64,000 bases of DNA, taken from NCBI GenBank assembly GCA_014529385.2, contig CM043963.1, forward strand, positions 81,726,912 to 81,790,911. The letters run 5' to 3'. The notes under the pieces are model-generated. The model searched no databases. It was not told where the DNA came from and was given only the letters and a program-made list of their open reading frames with translations. The stretch comes from Adiantum capillus-veneris (Eukaryota > Streptophyta > Polypodiopsida > Polypodiales > Pteridaceae). Of the stretch, positions 33,067-45,599 are shown in pieces. Made by a program: the position numbers and the translations under genes. Position 1 is the first letter of the stretch, and each line of letters opens with the position of its first letter.

Positions 33067-34627
33067 TGTAATGGAATTGGTCTGTTCAACTTGAGAGTAG
33101 CGGAAATTAATGAGAGTATTTTTGAGAAATGACTTTGTGAGCATAGCGGGTGAGCATAATTGAAGATAGCAACATAATCATAGGAATTAGTTACCTTGGC
33201 ATGAACAATACTTTTGCAAGAGAGAGAATTTAGCAAACATGACAACAGTTGAGGACCGGATTTATGTGGAGCTGGTCCCCCCTCCAATAGGCATTTTGAT
33301 TATGATTTCTCCAATTAAGAGAGACTTGTTACAATACAATCTTTGTGTTCCTTGTGACCAGGTGATGCAATGAAGATGGAAAGCTTCATGCATCACAAGA
33401 ATAACATAAACTTGAAGAAAGCTTTAAATATCCCAAGACCTCAAACACCTTCGAAGGTGGAGAGAGCTAGTAGGGAATGAGGGTAGGGAAGAGGAAGAAG
33501 AAACATTTCATAGGAGAGAGAATTAGTTCCTCACTTATTATAACTCTTCTTGCTAGCATACATAATAGCATAGTAATGAAGATGGAGAAGATGGAAAGCT
33601 CAAGCACTGAAGCATGGATCTTGGTTGGATTTGCACTCCATAGCCAAGAGTGTTAGTGTAGGCTCTCAACTTCTCAAGGGGCTTGATTAAGGAGATGGAG
33701 CTCTTGCACTTTGCATAGCACACAATGAGAGTGCTTGTGAGTGTGTGTGGGTGAGTATACCCCCTAAGCAACCCCCTAGCTTGCTTGGGTCGACCCCCCC
33801 CCCTTGTAGCTCATGCTTGAAGCTCATTGGACCCCTCCAGGTCTAGCCAATCACAAGCAGGAGGCATTACAAGCAACAAGGGTAGCCTTGGGACAAGTGT
33901 TCCCCTTTCCCCTTTGAGAGAGAGGACTTGATAAATGTGAAATCAATTAATTAAATATCCTAAATTATCATTGGACCCCTTGGGTGGCCAACCAATAGGC
34001 TTCAGGCACACCATGAGGGCAACATGAGGAGGAATTTGACAAGTGTCCTTTTTTCTTTCTTTGTACCATGCATGCCTTGTGTGAGTGTGTGGGTGTTCTC
34101 TCTCATCGCCCTCTTGTAGGGATCGCCCCCTCCTTGTAGGGATTGAATCTTGACCTTTTGACACCTCAAGCCCCTCATGCATAGGCCCAGTTCCCACCAC
34201 AGGGTTGGCCCTTAAGCACTTTAAGCTTGGGTTGGGTTCTCACCTCAAGTGCAACCCTAGCATCTCAAGCATGACAAGCACCTCAAGCATCTCAATCATC
34301 AATCACCTCAATCATCAAGCACCTTAAGCTTGGGCCGGGTTCCCACCTCAAGCTCAGCCCTAGCTTACCTCAAGTCAAAGGACTTTTACACTAACTATTG
34401 GAAGTCTTCAATGAAGCTAACCCTAAGGTCTTATGCTCCATTGGTTAGCCTTGTTTTTTGATAGACCATCTCTCATTTGGGCCCCTTTAACATTGGCCCC
34501 GTGTTGAGATAGATCTATAAGCACATGTCTATATCTTAACCCTTGTTCACGTTTATTCTTCCACATTAAGTGATCAATTTAATATGAGAAAATCATTTGG
34601 GTTGGTTAGATATTAGATTTTATGACA
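33067..34627 (-). repeat. C 3' LTR
   Basis: Pairs with 43939-45594. It carries a short array of CATCTCAAGCACCTCAAT-like words (34255-34330), expanded in the other LTR (about 45165-45320). It also has a short C run (33797-33805) where the 5' LTR has a run of about 28. Confidence 0.9.
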
Positions 34628-34630
34628 TTA

Positions 34631-34641
34631 CCTCTCTCTTT
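34631..34641 (-). other. Polypurine tract of C
   Basis: AAAGAGAGAGG on the minus strand, three bases before the 3' LTR start at 34627. Confidence 0.65.
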
Positions 34642-34989
34642 AAATCATAGCCGTCCATGACAATGAGGTAGAAGAGATAAAGCCTTAGTCATTAGTCAAT
34701 TTTTCTGAGCGGGTAGAGGATACCTTTTTACTCTACAACAACTTTCCAAGATGGATGATTAATCCATTCGGTGCTTGGGAGACATAACTACCGCAAGCAT
34801 GTCTACTCTGTAGTCCATTTCATTCTCCCAAAGTAGAGTGGCAAATTCTAATTGGTGTTTGAGAGACGTCGTCAGCACAAACATGATTCTAAGCATGCAT
34901 ACTATTTGAATTTGTGAACAATAAAAAGAGAACTAGTCTTACAAGAGAAAACATTGGTCATTTAAAAGAAATCTGTACATTTGCTTACT

Positions 34990-36586
34990 CTAATGTAAAA
35001 TTGTAAGCATTGACAAGTTTCATACTATCCTTAAGTTGTATTCCTTGCATCCATCTAGCATCTTCAAAAGGATAATCTTTGAACTTAATAAGGTACTGTC
35101 AAATAATCTTACCATGTCATAGTACCTTGTCTTCATGCCGAAGGATAGCTTCGGGTTGTAGCACCTTTTCTTGATCTTCAACTTCGGGAGGGTCTTCAAT
35201 AATTGGTTCACTTGGTGGCTCTCCTTTGTAGGGCTTAAGTAGGCTTATGTGAAAGGCATTGTGTATGAGCCAATGGTTGGGTAACTTGAGTCTCATTAAT
35301 TGGCTTCAAGATTTGGAAAGGACCATAGTATATTTTTGCTAAAACTTTTGATGGCCCGTAGGAATTTTGCCCGTCGTTTGACTTAATCGAGCCTTAAGAA
35401 ACTTAAGTAAGACCCAATCATTTTCTTTGAACATTAAGGCCCTTCTGTGATTGTCAGCAACAGCTTTTTGCCTTTGTTGAGAGATGGATATAGCCTCCTT
35501 TATCTTTTGAAAAGATTCTTGTAGGTCACGGCTATACTCATCGGTGGCGAAGATCTTTCCATGTACTTTGAGTAGCAAGGGACTTTTAGGTCTTCCTTCA
35601 ATGATCTCAAAAGGTGCTTTTCTTGTAGAAGTATGTACAGTATTATTGTAGGCATATTTACAAGAGGTAAGTACTTTTCCCATTGTGAGCGTTGATCTAC
35701 TTTGGTAACATAAGTCTTGAGTAGATCGAGTATCGTAAGATTGGCTATCTCACTTTGGCCATCCATTTGTGGGTGATAGGCCGAAGAGAAATTCAATCTT
35801 GTTACTAGATTTTCAAAGAGACCTTTCCAAAAATTACTGGTCATTCTAGGATCTCTATCTGACATGATGGATGTTGGTAATCCATGATGTTTGAAAATCT
35901 AAGATATGAAGAGAGTTTCCCTTTGGTATGATTTAATAGTCCTTTTGACAGGAATAAAGTGTGCTTGCTTGCTAAACCTGTCGACTATTGTCCATATTCT
36001 CGTATTCCCATGGATAGACTTGGGTAATCCAAAGATGAAATCCATGGATATACTCTCCCATGGTGAGTTTGGGATAGGCAATGGCTGGAGTAATCTAGGT
36101 TGCTTCCCTCTATCATATTTGGTCTTTTGGCATACTACACATTTTGAAACATACTCTTGTATGTCCACTTTCATGGTAGGCCAATAGAAATACGTCTCTA
36201 TTCCTCGGAGAGTAGGTTGAATACCTCTATGCCCCGCATAGGGAGGAGCATGGGACTCACACATAACTTTCTCATGAAGGAAATGGGTAACACAGAGTCT
36301 ATTGCCGTGGCGAAGATAACCATCCTGCAAGGTGAATGGTTCCTCTTTCTTCCCCAAAGCAAGGGCTGACATTATGTTGCTAAAGTCAAGGTCAGTAGCA
36401 TACTCATCTATCATAGAAAATAGATCATTGTGAGTAGCTATAGACACCGCATTAGCGTTTGGTCGTCGCTCGTGAAAGTGCATCAGCCACTTGGTTGTGC
36501 TTACCAGCAATGTGAGAAATATGAAAATAAATTGCGAAAGAAAATTTGCCCACCTCGTTTGTTTGTCGGAAGGCTTGGTTTGCGTT
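34990..36586 (-). pseudogene. C pol, distal part: RNase H end, integrase and chromodomain
   Basis: On the minus strand it opens with RNase H tail sequence SDKQTRWANFLSQF, then after a 1-bp shift HNQVADALSR. Integrase follows: His-His-Cys-Cys finger (ESHAPPYAGHRG ... CVVCQ), then the DDE core MDFIFGLP (about 36.04 kb), SDRDPRMTSNFW (about 35.86 kb) and the Glu in GQSEIANL (about 35.75 kb). The C-terminus (about 35160-34990) reads as a chromodomain, PEAILRHEDKVL...YLIKFKDYPFEDARWMQ, with two TGA codons where Arg would be expected. Chromodomains steer integration to particular chromatin marks, which identifies C as a chromovirus. It is non-functional: several stops and shifts, and element D has split the gene. 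Confidence 0.85.
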
Positions 36587-37730
36587 GTGAGCGGGAGGAA
36601 AACACACACAGCGTCTCTATAATGACCCGACACACACTCTTGGAATGATACACACACACACTAGGAGGCACCACTCGGCTTACACAACACACCTGGCCGA
36701 GACAGGGAACACACCTATGGAGTGAGAGGAGAAAGACGATCCGTTTACCCACTCCACACAGAGAGATACACACACACATACACACCCAAAAAACTCAGCT
36801 CAAAAGGGGAGAATTTCTGATGTTTAGATACAAATGAGCTTGGGCCAACACCAATGGGGCAAATAGCTCACACAATATGGGTAAAATAAGCCAGATACAA
36901 TCACAAACTAGAGAAGAAGCTTCGCTCATAAGAGAAACTTACACAGCCAAAACAACAGAAAAACAGTGAGGAATTTGGAAAAATGGACAGCGCCATCGCG
37001 TCCGGAACGGCCCAAAACCCCAGTCTACAATGTCAAAGTGCTCAAATCCGACCTCGGATGAGCAGTTTACGGCCAAAACAGGCTCCAAAAACCCCAAAAA
37101 CACACCTGCAGCTGTTCCTCCTCTCTTCTCCACTTTTTTTCTGGTCTTCTCTCTATTTTTTCAGTTCCCACACTTAGCTTTTTTAGTTGGGCACCCTTGG
37201 CCTTTTAGATGACCTCAAACGGACCCCGAACAGGCCAAAAACTTACCTCGTAGTGCATAGTTGTCACCTTTTTGCATCATCCGCACACCTGGCACTCAGT
37301 TTTTCCCAATAATGCATCCCGCAACCACGTGAAGTGGCCCCAAAAAGTGGTCCTCATGATGACCTTTCTGCATAAGTATCACAAGAAAACACCCACGCCG
37401 TGTCCATACTTCTCTGCGTGCAAGTATTGACCCCGTTCGACCTCCTGACGCCACTCGATGCCATCTGACGCACCTGCTTACCTCATGTCGTCGGCCCGAG
37501 GATAGCTTCCTCGAGAATTTTTACGTGCTACCAACTCCTCCTTATTGTAGAAAAAACACACTGGTACTGATAATAGTGAAAATCGCTACACTATGTACAC
37601 CCTATCCTACCTGTACACACGTGGGCCCCACGTTACCACCTGTCTATGGAAATTGGGTAATCCTTTATTCGATGCACCATGCATGTGTATGTACATATGC
37701 GCAATCCCTTGCTCAAAAAAACTCCTGACA
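36586..37730 (-). repeat. D 3' LTR (1,145 bp)
   Basis: On the minus strand it starts TGTCAGGAGTTTTTTTGAGC at 37730 and ends CCCGCTCACA at 36586. Just before it lies the purine-rich AGGGGATGGGCAAATTA (37731-37747). No partner LTR remains in the window, so the ends are inferred from TG/CA, the purine tract and the return of C sequence at 36585. Confidence 0.75.
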
Positions 37731-37758
37731 TAATTTGCCCATCCCCTAGCCTGCTAGA

Positions 37759-40415
37759 TCATTCATGGTCAGCAGCAACATAGAGAGACATGAGACTTGC
37801 CGCATCACAGGTCTCTTCATCCTTCACCAACATTGCTTGCTCCACAGAAAACTCATCTTGCTCCACCATCATTAACCTGGCATGATATAATTTAAGACGC
37901 AATCCATTTACCCTTGACTTATGTAGAATCCCATCCAGGTTAGCCAACTGATATGTACCATTTGGAAAACACTCCACTACCGTGAAAAGGCCTTCCCACT
38001 TAATCTGAAACTTCTTTTGGAAGGTGTTGTCCAGCTTACTGTTGTAACGCAAAACTAATTCATGCTTCTTGATACCCTTACTTTTGACCTTTTCATTTAT
38101 CTTTGCCAAAGCCTTATCCTGCATCTGCCCATAATGCTCCAATGCGCTCATCCTATCCAACTGAACCTCCTGTAACTGTAAGAGCCTCTCTTTGAATGCA
38201 TTACTAGATGGCCCAAGTAGCTTCTCTAGCATCTTTACTGCAGGCAACTCTACTTCCACAGGCAATAGTGCTTCCTTTCCATATACCAAATGAAATGGAG
38301 TAAACCCTGTACCTTTCTTCACCAAAGTACGGTAAGCCCATAATGCACTAGGCAATTCCAAATCCCAATTCTTTCCTTGGTGCTCTGTCACTTTCAAAAG
38401 AATCTGTACCAACTCACCATTGAATCTTTCATTTAAGCCATTACACTGTGGGTAATAAGGAGTGGTATGCTGGTGCCTAATCTTCATCTTTGCGCATAAG
38501 AAGTCTAGCAGTTTAGCTCTAAATCCTGGCCCCTTATCTGAAAGTAGCTCTAATGGCACCCCAAACTTGCAACATATTTCATCATACACAAATTTTGCCA
38601 CATACTTTGCAGTGATCTGTTTTACTGCTATAGCCTCTACCCATCTAGAGAGATAGTCCACCGCCGTCAAGATATAGCTTTTGCCCCTGCTTGTGATAGG
38701 TAACGGGCCTATTGCATCAATCCCCCACTTTTCAAACACATCAAACGCCATAATGGTTTTTCGTAGCTCTGGCTTCAACACTCTCTTCCCAAATGCTTGA
38801 CACCTATTGCAAGACCTACACCAATGGTGAACATCCTTGTGCAAACCAGGCCATACATACCCCTCTTGCAAAATCTTATGCAAGGTGATCTTTAGAGAAA
38901 AATGGCCACCACATGCGCCTTCATGATTCTCTTCCAACACTCTGTAAAGCTCCTCCCGCCAAGGTACACATCTCAACACAAGATCAGCCCCTTTCATGTA
39001 TAAGACATCACCAATCAATTTGTACATGTATGCTCTACGCACAAAGCCATACTTCTTAGACTTTTAAATCTCCTTTGGAATGATTCCTGTCAGCAAAAAC
39101 TCCTCTTCTTGAGCCAAACTTTCCCGGCCATGATAAAGAGGTAAAGTGGTCCTCAACACAAATAGCTCCCCAATCATGCCTTGAGCTGCTTCATGTGCCT
39201 CTCCATTTAGAGTACGTTCAATGTGTCTGATGATCCATGCTTCGAACTTTTTTAACAGGCCTTTAATTCTGAAGCACATTTCCTTCAATGAGGTGTTCTT
39301 GCTCTTCCACACACCCAACACTTGCTTCACCACTAACAAGGCATCACCTTTTATGCTCAACCTTTGAACCCCATGCTTCAAACAAATGTGTAATCCGGCT
39401 TCCAGAGTAGCATATTCAGCCTCATTGTTACTATGAGAATCCAATTTGAACCCTCTCTTGCATACTAGCTTCCCCTCTGGATCATAAAGTGCTATACCCC
39501 CTGAAGCTGCATCATGGCTCTTTCTGTATGAACCATCAAAGAACAACACATGTGCATTGCTGATCTGTGGCACTTCTTCAACTACCTTTCTCACCACCTC
39601 TTCCTTAACAATAAGGGGATTCTCCTTGTAGGTCAACAAATCAGCTAGGGTAGCCCTTGTACTATCTTCCACTAGAAAAGAGAACTCAAACTCTTGCAGC
39701 TCAATTACCCATTTCTTCACCACATTTGACATGTTAGTACCATTAATTAACTGTGGCAAAAAGGCATAACTCGTCAAGAAAACAAAAGGTTGTGGTAGCA
39801 AGTAATGACGAAATCGTCGACAAGCAAATATTACACTGGCCATCACTAGCTCTACTTCCGAGAACTTTCTCTCCGCTACCAACTTCACTCGGCTTGCACA
39901 ATACATTGGCCTCATATAATGGCTGCCCTTCCCCTTTTGCAAAAGCATGGCTCCAATGGCATCATCCCCTACTGATGGATTTACATAAAACACTTTCTCC
40001 CAATCAGGAGCCTGCATGGCTGACAACCCCCCTAACACCTCTTTCACCTCTTGAAACACTTCTTTACACTTGTCATCCCATTGCAATGGATCATGCTTTG
40101 CTACTTGTTGTAATGGATAAAGAAGCTACGAAGACAATGGAATAAACCGTGCCATGTACTTCACTTTGTGTATAAAAGTTGCCAATTGCTTCGTACTCGT
40201 AGGTGATGGAAGAAGAATAATAGACTTAACCTTATCTGGATCAGCCTCAATACCATTTTCTGACACCATATGGACCAATAACTTCACCCTTGGCTGTGCT
40301 AGATGACATTTCTTTGGATTTAGTTATTCTCCACATTCATCATATCGAGCCAATACCATCTGCAGCTTCCCATGGTGTTCAGCCCTACTGCTATAAACAC
40401 AGAAGTCATCCATAA
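37759..40415 (-). pseudogene. D pol: end of RT, two RNase H domains, integrase
   Basis: Minus strand, one frame. From the catalytic MDDF near 40410 the RT end runs to LNPKKCHL, then first RNase H (VNPSVGDDAIGAMLLQ, about 39.97 kb), then a second RNase H with VLFFDGSYRKSHD and HSNNEAEYATLEAGL (39.55-39.40 kb). Integrase runs 39042-37759: finger CRSCNRCQ, core GIDAIGPLP, SDKGPGFRAKLL, and the Glu in LNERFNG. In-frame stops are TAA at 40324, a TAG near 40127 and TAA at 39064, at least one where the R1 copy has Gln. The dual RNase H matches R1, and both belong to the Tat side of Ty3/gypsy. D is clearly diverged from R1 and is not a recent copy of it. Confidence 0.88.
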
Positions 40416-42110
40416 AAGGGTGATTGGTTCGTAGAATGAATAAGGTCCCCAATAAGTAGTGCTTCCATGTATCTAGGGCATGTAGAACAACTAAAGGCTC
40501 TTTCTCATAAATTCCCAAGACTCTTTCATTAGTATTGAGCCTTTTGCTCTCATATGCTATGGCATACCCTGCTTGAAGCAAAACTGCTCCAAGGAAATCA
40601 CCACAAGTATCACATTGGACCTCAAATGGCTTTTAGAGATCCGAAAGCACGAGGACTGATTGGGAAGTAAGCTTTTCTTTGAGCTTATCAAAAGCATTTT
40701 TCTCCTTAGCAATCCATAGATACTTAACATTCTTCTTAGTTAAGTCATGTAGTGCTCCTGCTACTTGGGAGAATTTTGCTATGAAGCGTGTATAGTATGC
40801 GCACATACCAATAAAGCTTCTTAGCTCATGTAGATTCCTTGGGTTAGGCCATGCTTTTATTACCTCTAACTTCGATGGATCCATACAGATACCATCTTGA
40901 GAGATAATATGACCTAAGTATTGAATCTCTTGAAGGAAAAAATCACTTTTCCTTTGGTTGAGAAAAAATTTATTCTCCCTCAATGCTTGAAAAATCACTT
41001 GGAGATGTTGCTTATGTTCCTCCAAAGACTTGGAGTAGATGATGATATCATCAAAGAACACTCAAATGAATTTACGATAAGGTCTAAAAATTTTCTCCAT
41101 TAGACGATTGAACGTAGCTAGTGCATTAGTCAAGCCAAAAGGAATGACTAGATATTCATAAAGACCAAATGTTGTGTGAAATGCGGTCTTTAGGATATCT
41201 TCATCCACTGTCCTTATTTGATGATAGCCACTTTTAAGGTCAATTCTACTGAATTAGGTAGAACCTTGTAGCTTACCAAACAGATCTTCTACCTGTGGCA
41301 CGGGAAATCTATTTTTGATATTGATATGGTTTAGTGCCCAATAGTCCACACACATACCGTATGTACAATATTTCTTTTGCATTAAAAGGATTGGAGAACA
41401 AAAGGGAGAGTAACTAGGCCTCACCATCCCTTTGTCCACCAAGTCCTGTGCTTGCCTCATGATCTCCTCGTGTTGAGCTTGTGAGACTAAGGAGGCTTGT
41501 TAGGCGGTGAGCTTCCTGGAAGGAGCTCAATGCGATGGTCATCATCCCCTCATTTTGGAGGTAAGTCCCTAGGATATCATCGATGAGCACATCTTGGAAT
41601 CCTTTTAGAAAATTAGACAAGTCTAACTCTTCTTGATTCCTATCATTTATGTTTGATAAACATTAGGATCTTTTAGAGACTCTTTGACAAAAATCATGTA
41701 CGCAGAAACTGAGCTCTTCATTGACTTATCAAAAGCAGGAGGATTTACAAGTGGAATAGTGCAACCATGCTCACTAGCATCTATATACATGGTCTTTCCC
41801 CTGTAGGTGAAGTAAATTGTCCTTTAAGGGAACTTCATATTGGCAGCCAAGCGATCAAACCATGGCGCCCTAGGACAGCATCCTCATGTTGGAGAGGAGA
41901 GATGAAGAAGTCTTCTTTGTCGACATAGCTTTGGACATGAAGCCTCAACTTCTCAATTAAGGGAGTAACGGAGGCTTGCTATCCCTTGAAAGCTGCATCA
42001 ACCGTTACCACATCTCCCATCTCGAAAGCTTGAATGCCCAACTTGGTGGTCAACTCAGTTGATATGAAGTTGTGAGTAGAGCCAGGGTCAAACAAGATGA
42101 AGGCATCATG
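40416..42110 (-). pseudogene. C pol, proximal part: protease, RT and start of RNase H
   Basis: Minus strand. Protease remnant near 42.09 kb reads FDPGSTHNFIS, with Pro where Ser/Thr of the catalytic D-S/T-G is expected. [48 protein letters not shown], and the catalytic FFDDIIIYSKS near 41.05 kb, then YLGHIISQDG. RNase H begins with YAIAYESKRLN and YEKEPLVVLHAL and is cut by element D at 40415. Multiple stops and frame changes show the copy is dead. Confidence 0.85.
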
Positions 42111-42115
42111 CTCTC

Positions 42116-43567
42116 TTACCTTTCCCCAAGCATAGGAAAGTGATCCTCTTTTGGAGCTTCGATGGTGGAAGCCCTAGGAGTCTCATTGCGAATATTTTTC
42201 TTGGGGCAAGAACAATAGCCATGTCCTTGCTCCCCACACTTGAAACACTTATGGTCCTTGCAAAAAGCTTCAAGCTCTTCAGGAGAGAGTTTGTTTTTAC
42301 CTTTATAAACTCCTTCTCCTTGGATCGATTGTTTTTGTTGTTGCTGGAAGTACCTTGGGAAGAATTTTGGACATTGATTCCCCTTTGCATCATTTTTGCC
42401 TTTGTTGTCCATGGGATTGACATTACATCTAGTCTCTTGATGGAAATTGATGCGTGAAGCAACCATGGTGTGATGGATTACTTCACTAATAGTACCAGGC
42501 CATTGAGAGTTGATGTATTTGGCCATCTCTTCAGGTAATCCTGCACATAATTGCTACCTTTGCTCAACAAAGTCTATTTTTGAAAGACAGTAGCCTTGAG
42601 ATGTAAATCCCAAAACTTGTCTACATACTTGTGGATAGACTCATGAGACAGAAGCTTCAAGCTGCACCATTCGATAAGCACTTTGTCCTTTGCATCGCTT
42701 GCAAGGAATTGCTTCATGATGGAAACTCATAGAGTTTTCCATGTCTTTGGGGCTTCGTTGTTGCCATGAAGGCTAGCCCACCATTGACGAGCTGATTTTT
42801 GAAAGTACATAGCTACATGGTGTAGCTTGGAGGACTTTGTAAAGCCCTTGTCTTCAAAGGCCGCATCAAATTACTGGATGAAGGCCAACACTTTGTCGGT
42901 AGCACCAAAGGTGCCATCATAGGTGAGAAAAGAGATACTCTTTCCTCCCTCCTTGAACTTCTTTAGCTTTTGTGACCTTTGCCATGCAGGGAATGATTTG
43001 CGATGTCCTCCCCTCTTGTATTCTCTAGGAGAATAGCTATAGCTTTTGTTGGAAGAGGAGGAAGGTGAAGAAGAAGGAGAAGAGGGTGACCTCTTCCTAG
43101 ACCTTTTCTTCTTTCCTCTCTTCCCTTTTGGATTGACGAGGAGAAGGACTATGTGTTGATATTTTCCTCTTGGGAGGAGTGGACAATCGTCTAGACCGCC
43201 GTCTTTGTGGAGCCACATCTTCAGAGGAACTTAAACTTTCAGTGCTTTCTTGCTCTTTGGATTCCGCCTCTTGAATGGGAGAGAGTCTTAGTTTGGGGGT
43301 CTCTTCAAGAGGCCTCCTAATCTCTCTCTCCTCTTGGAGAGGAAGGGAAATTCCATATGCACGAAGTTGTTGAGTAACTTCAGCTTGCAAAGCAAGGTTG
43401 CCCATAGCTTGTTGCAACCTAGTGATGAGATAATTCACAAACATGGGAGCATCATCATTAGCACCTTCATGTGCAAAATCAAAGCTATCAATGTTTATTC
43501 TACTCTCTTGATTATTGTCAGCCATGTTAAGAAAAGTTTTGTATGTACTTAGTGTATGCTTTGGCAA
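42116..43567 (-). pseudogene. C gag (capsid and zinc knuckle)
   Basis: Minus strand. The N-terminal part from ATG 43567 is acidic, then Arg/Ser-rich. A capsid-type domain lies about 42950-42560 (SFLTYDGTFGATDKVLAFI, QWWASLHG, LLSHESIHKYVDKFWDLH), broken by stops. A CCHC zinc knuckle, CFKCGEQGHGYCSC, is at about 42250-42210. Gag packages element RNA in cytoplasmic particles. Frames change several times between these blocks, so it is not translatable as one protein. Confidence 0.8.
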
Positions 43568-43925
43568 TTCAAAACCTTAGTATCCACTCCTCTTAGCCTT
43601 TGAAAATTGGCTCTTAAGTATCTACACCCATGGCTCAAAGTGGTTAATTATAAAGAGTAGAGGAGTAGGTCTAATATAGCAGAGTTGCCGAGGGCTAGCT
43701 CTTTTTGACTTCTTATGGTTCAATAATGGTAAAGTCGTAGGCAAGTCTAAAAAGACTCCATTATTATGTCCAAAGCTCCCGAGGTGTGCACCATATATCA
43801 CGTAGTGGGCTCAACAAAATCAATAATAGATCCCAGTTCCACTTACCCTAATATAATTGGCAACATCAACCATTTACAGGATACTTAAGGACCTCTCTTC
43901 TTAAGCAAGAAAAGAGAAACCAAAT

Positions 43926-43937
43926 GCTCTGATACCA
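43926..43937 (-). other. Primer-binding site of C (initiator Met tRNA)
   Basis: TGGTATCAGAGC on the minus strand, one base after the 5' LTR end at 43939. It is the standard complement of the plant initiator Met tRNA 3' end. Confidence 0.92.
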
Positions 43938-43938
43938 A

Positions 43939-45594
43939 TGTAATGGAATTGACCTATTTAACTTGAGAGTAGCGGAAATTAATGAGAGTACTTTTGAGAA
44001 ATGACTTTGTGAACATAGCGAGTGAACATATTTGAAGATAGCAACATAATCATAGCAATTAGTTAACTTGGCATAAAAAATACTTTTGCAAGAAAGAGAA
44101 TTTAGAGAACATGACAATAGTTGAGGACCCGATTTATGTGGAGCCGGTCCCCCCTCCAATAGGCATTTGTATTATGATTTCTCCCTTTAAGAGAGACTTG
44201 TTACAATACAATCTTTGTGTTCCTTGTGCCCTAGGTGATGCAATGAATATGGAAAGCTTCCTGCATCACAAGCTAACATAAACTTGAAAAAAGCTTTAAC
44301 TATCCCAAGCCTCAGTCCCAAGACCTCAAACACCTTCGAAGGTGGAGAGAGCTAGCAGGGAATGAGGGTAGGGAAGAGGAAGATAAATATTTCATAGGAG
44401 AGAGAATTAGTTCCTCACTTCTCATAACTCTTCTTGCTAGCATACATAATAGCATAGTAATGAAGATGGAGAAGATGGAAAGCTCAAGCATTGAAGCATG
44501 TCTCTTGGTTGGATTTGCACTCCATAGCCAAGAGTGTTGGTGTAGGATCTCAACTTCTCAAGGAGCTTGGAGAAGGAGATGGAGCTCTTGCACTTTGCAT
44601 AGCACAAAATGAGAGTGTTTGTGAGTGCGTGTGGGTGAGTACACCCCCTAAGGAATCCCCTAGATTTCTTGGGTCACCCCCCCCCCCCCCCCCCCCCCCC
44701 CCCCTCTTCCCCCTTGTAGCTAATTCTTGAAGCTTATTGGACCCCTCCAGGCTAGCCAATCACAAGCAGGAGGCATTACAAGAAACAAGGGTACTTGGGA
44801 CAAGCGTCCCCCTTTCCCCTTTGAGAGAGAGGACTTGATAAATCCAAAATCAATTTATTAAATCTCCTCAATTATCATTGGACCCCTTGGGTGGCTAACC
44901 AATAGGTTTCAGGCACACAATGAGGGCAACATGAGGAGGAACTTGACAAATGTCCCTTTTGCTTTCTTTGTACCATGCATGCCTTGTGTGAGTGTGTGGG
45001 TGTTCTCTCTCATCCCCCCTCTTGTAGGGCTCGCCCCCTCCTTGTAGGGATTGAATCTTGACGTTTGACACCTCAAGCCCCTCATGCATAGGCCCAATTC
45101 CCACCATAGGCTTGGCCCTTAAGCACTTTAAGCTTGGGCTAGGTTCTCACCTCAAGTGCAACCCTAGCATCTCAAGCATGACAAGAACCTCAAGCATATC
45201 AATCATCAAGCACCTCAACCATGTCAAGCACCTCAATCATCAAGCACCTCAAGCACCTTAAGCTTGGGCCGGGTTCCCACCTCAAGCACCTCAAGCGTGG
45301 GCCGGGTTCCCACCTCAAGCTCAGCCCTAGCTTACCTCAGGTCAAAGGACTTTTGCACTAACTATTGGAGGTCTTCAATGAAGCTAACCCTAAGGTCTTA
45401 TGCTCCATTGGTTAGCCTTGCTCTTTGATAGACCATCTCTCATTTGGGCCCCTTTACCATTGGCCCCATGTTGAGATAGATCTATAAGCACATGTCTATA
45501 TCTTAACCCTTGTTCCCATTTATTTTCCCACATTGAATGATCGATTTAATATGAGAAAGTAATTTGGGTTGGTTAGATATTAGATTTTATGACA
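43939..45594 (-). repeat. C 5' LTR
   Basis: Partner of 33067-34627 but about 95 bp longer, through a run of about 28 Cs at 44677-44704 and extra CACCTCAAGC-type words around 45165-45320. CCCTT follows at 45595. Confidence 0.9.
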
Positions 45595-45599
45595 CCCTT

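Larger units (their letters stand above)
36586..40415 (-). mobile_element. D: 5'-truncated Tat-like LTR retrotransposon inside C
   Basis: D retains its 3' LTR (36586-37730), polypurine tract, integrase, two RNase H domains and the end of reverse transcriptase, all on the minus strand. Its 5' LTR, gag, protease and most of reverse transcriptase are gone. C RNase H ends abruptly at LRTNHP next to D reverse transcriptase MDDFCVYSS near 40415, and about seven residues expected in C RNase H are missing at the junction. A deletion therefore removed the 5' part of D together with a few bases of C. The target duplication cannot be verified. Confidence 0.88.
33067..45594 (-). mobile_element. C: chromovirus (Ty3/gypsy) LTR retrotransposon in CACTA B
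   Basis: Long repeats beginning TGTAATGGAATT and ending TTTATGACA lie at 33067-34627 and 43939-45594. CCCTT flanks both outer ends (33062-33066 and 45595-45599), a 5-bp target duplication. On the minus strand the order is 5' LTR, initiator-Met primer site, gag, protease, reverse transcriptase, RNase H, integrase, chromodomain, polypurine tract, 3' LTR. A second retrotransposon (D) interrupts RNase H. All coding parts carry stops and some frameshifts, and the LTRs differ by indels as well as substitutions, so this copy is older than R1. Confidence 0.93.

Noticed and set aside
36939-37728. Short open frames in the D LTR
   Set aside because: No motif and the region is bounded as an LTR by TG/CA ends and a polypurine tract.
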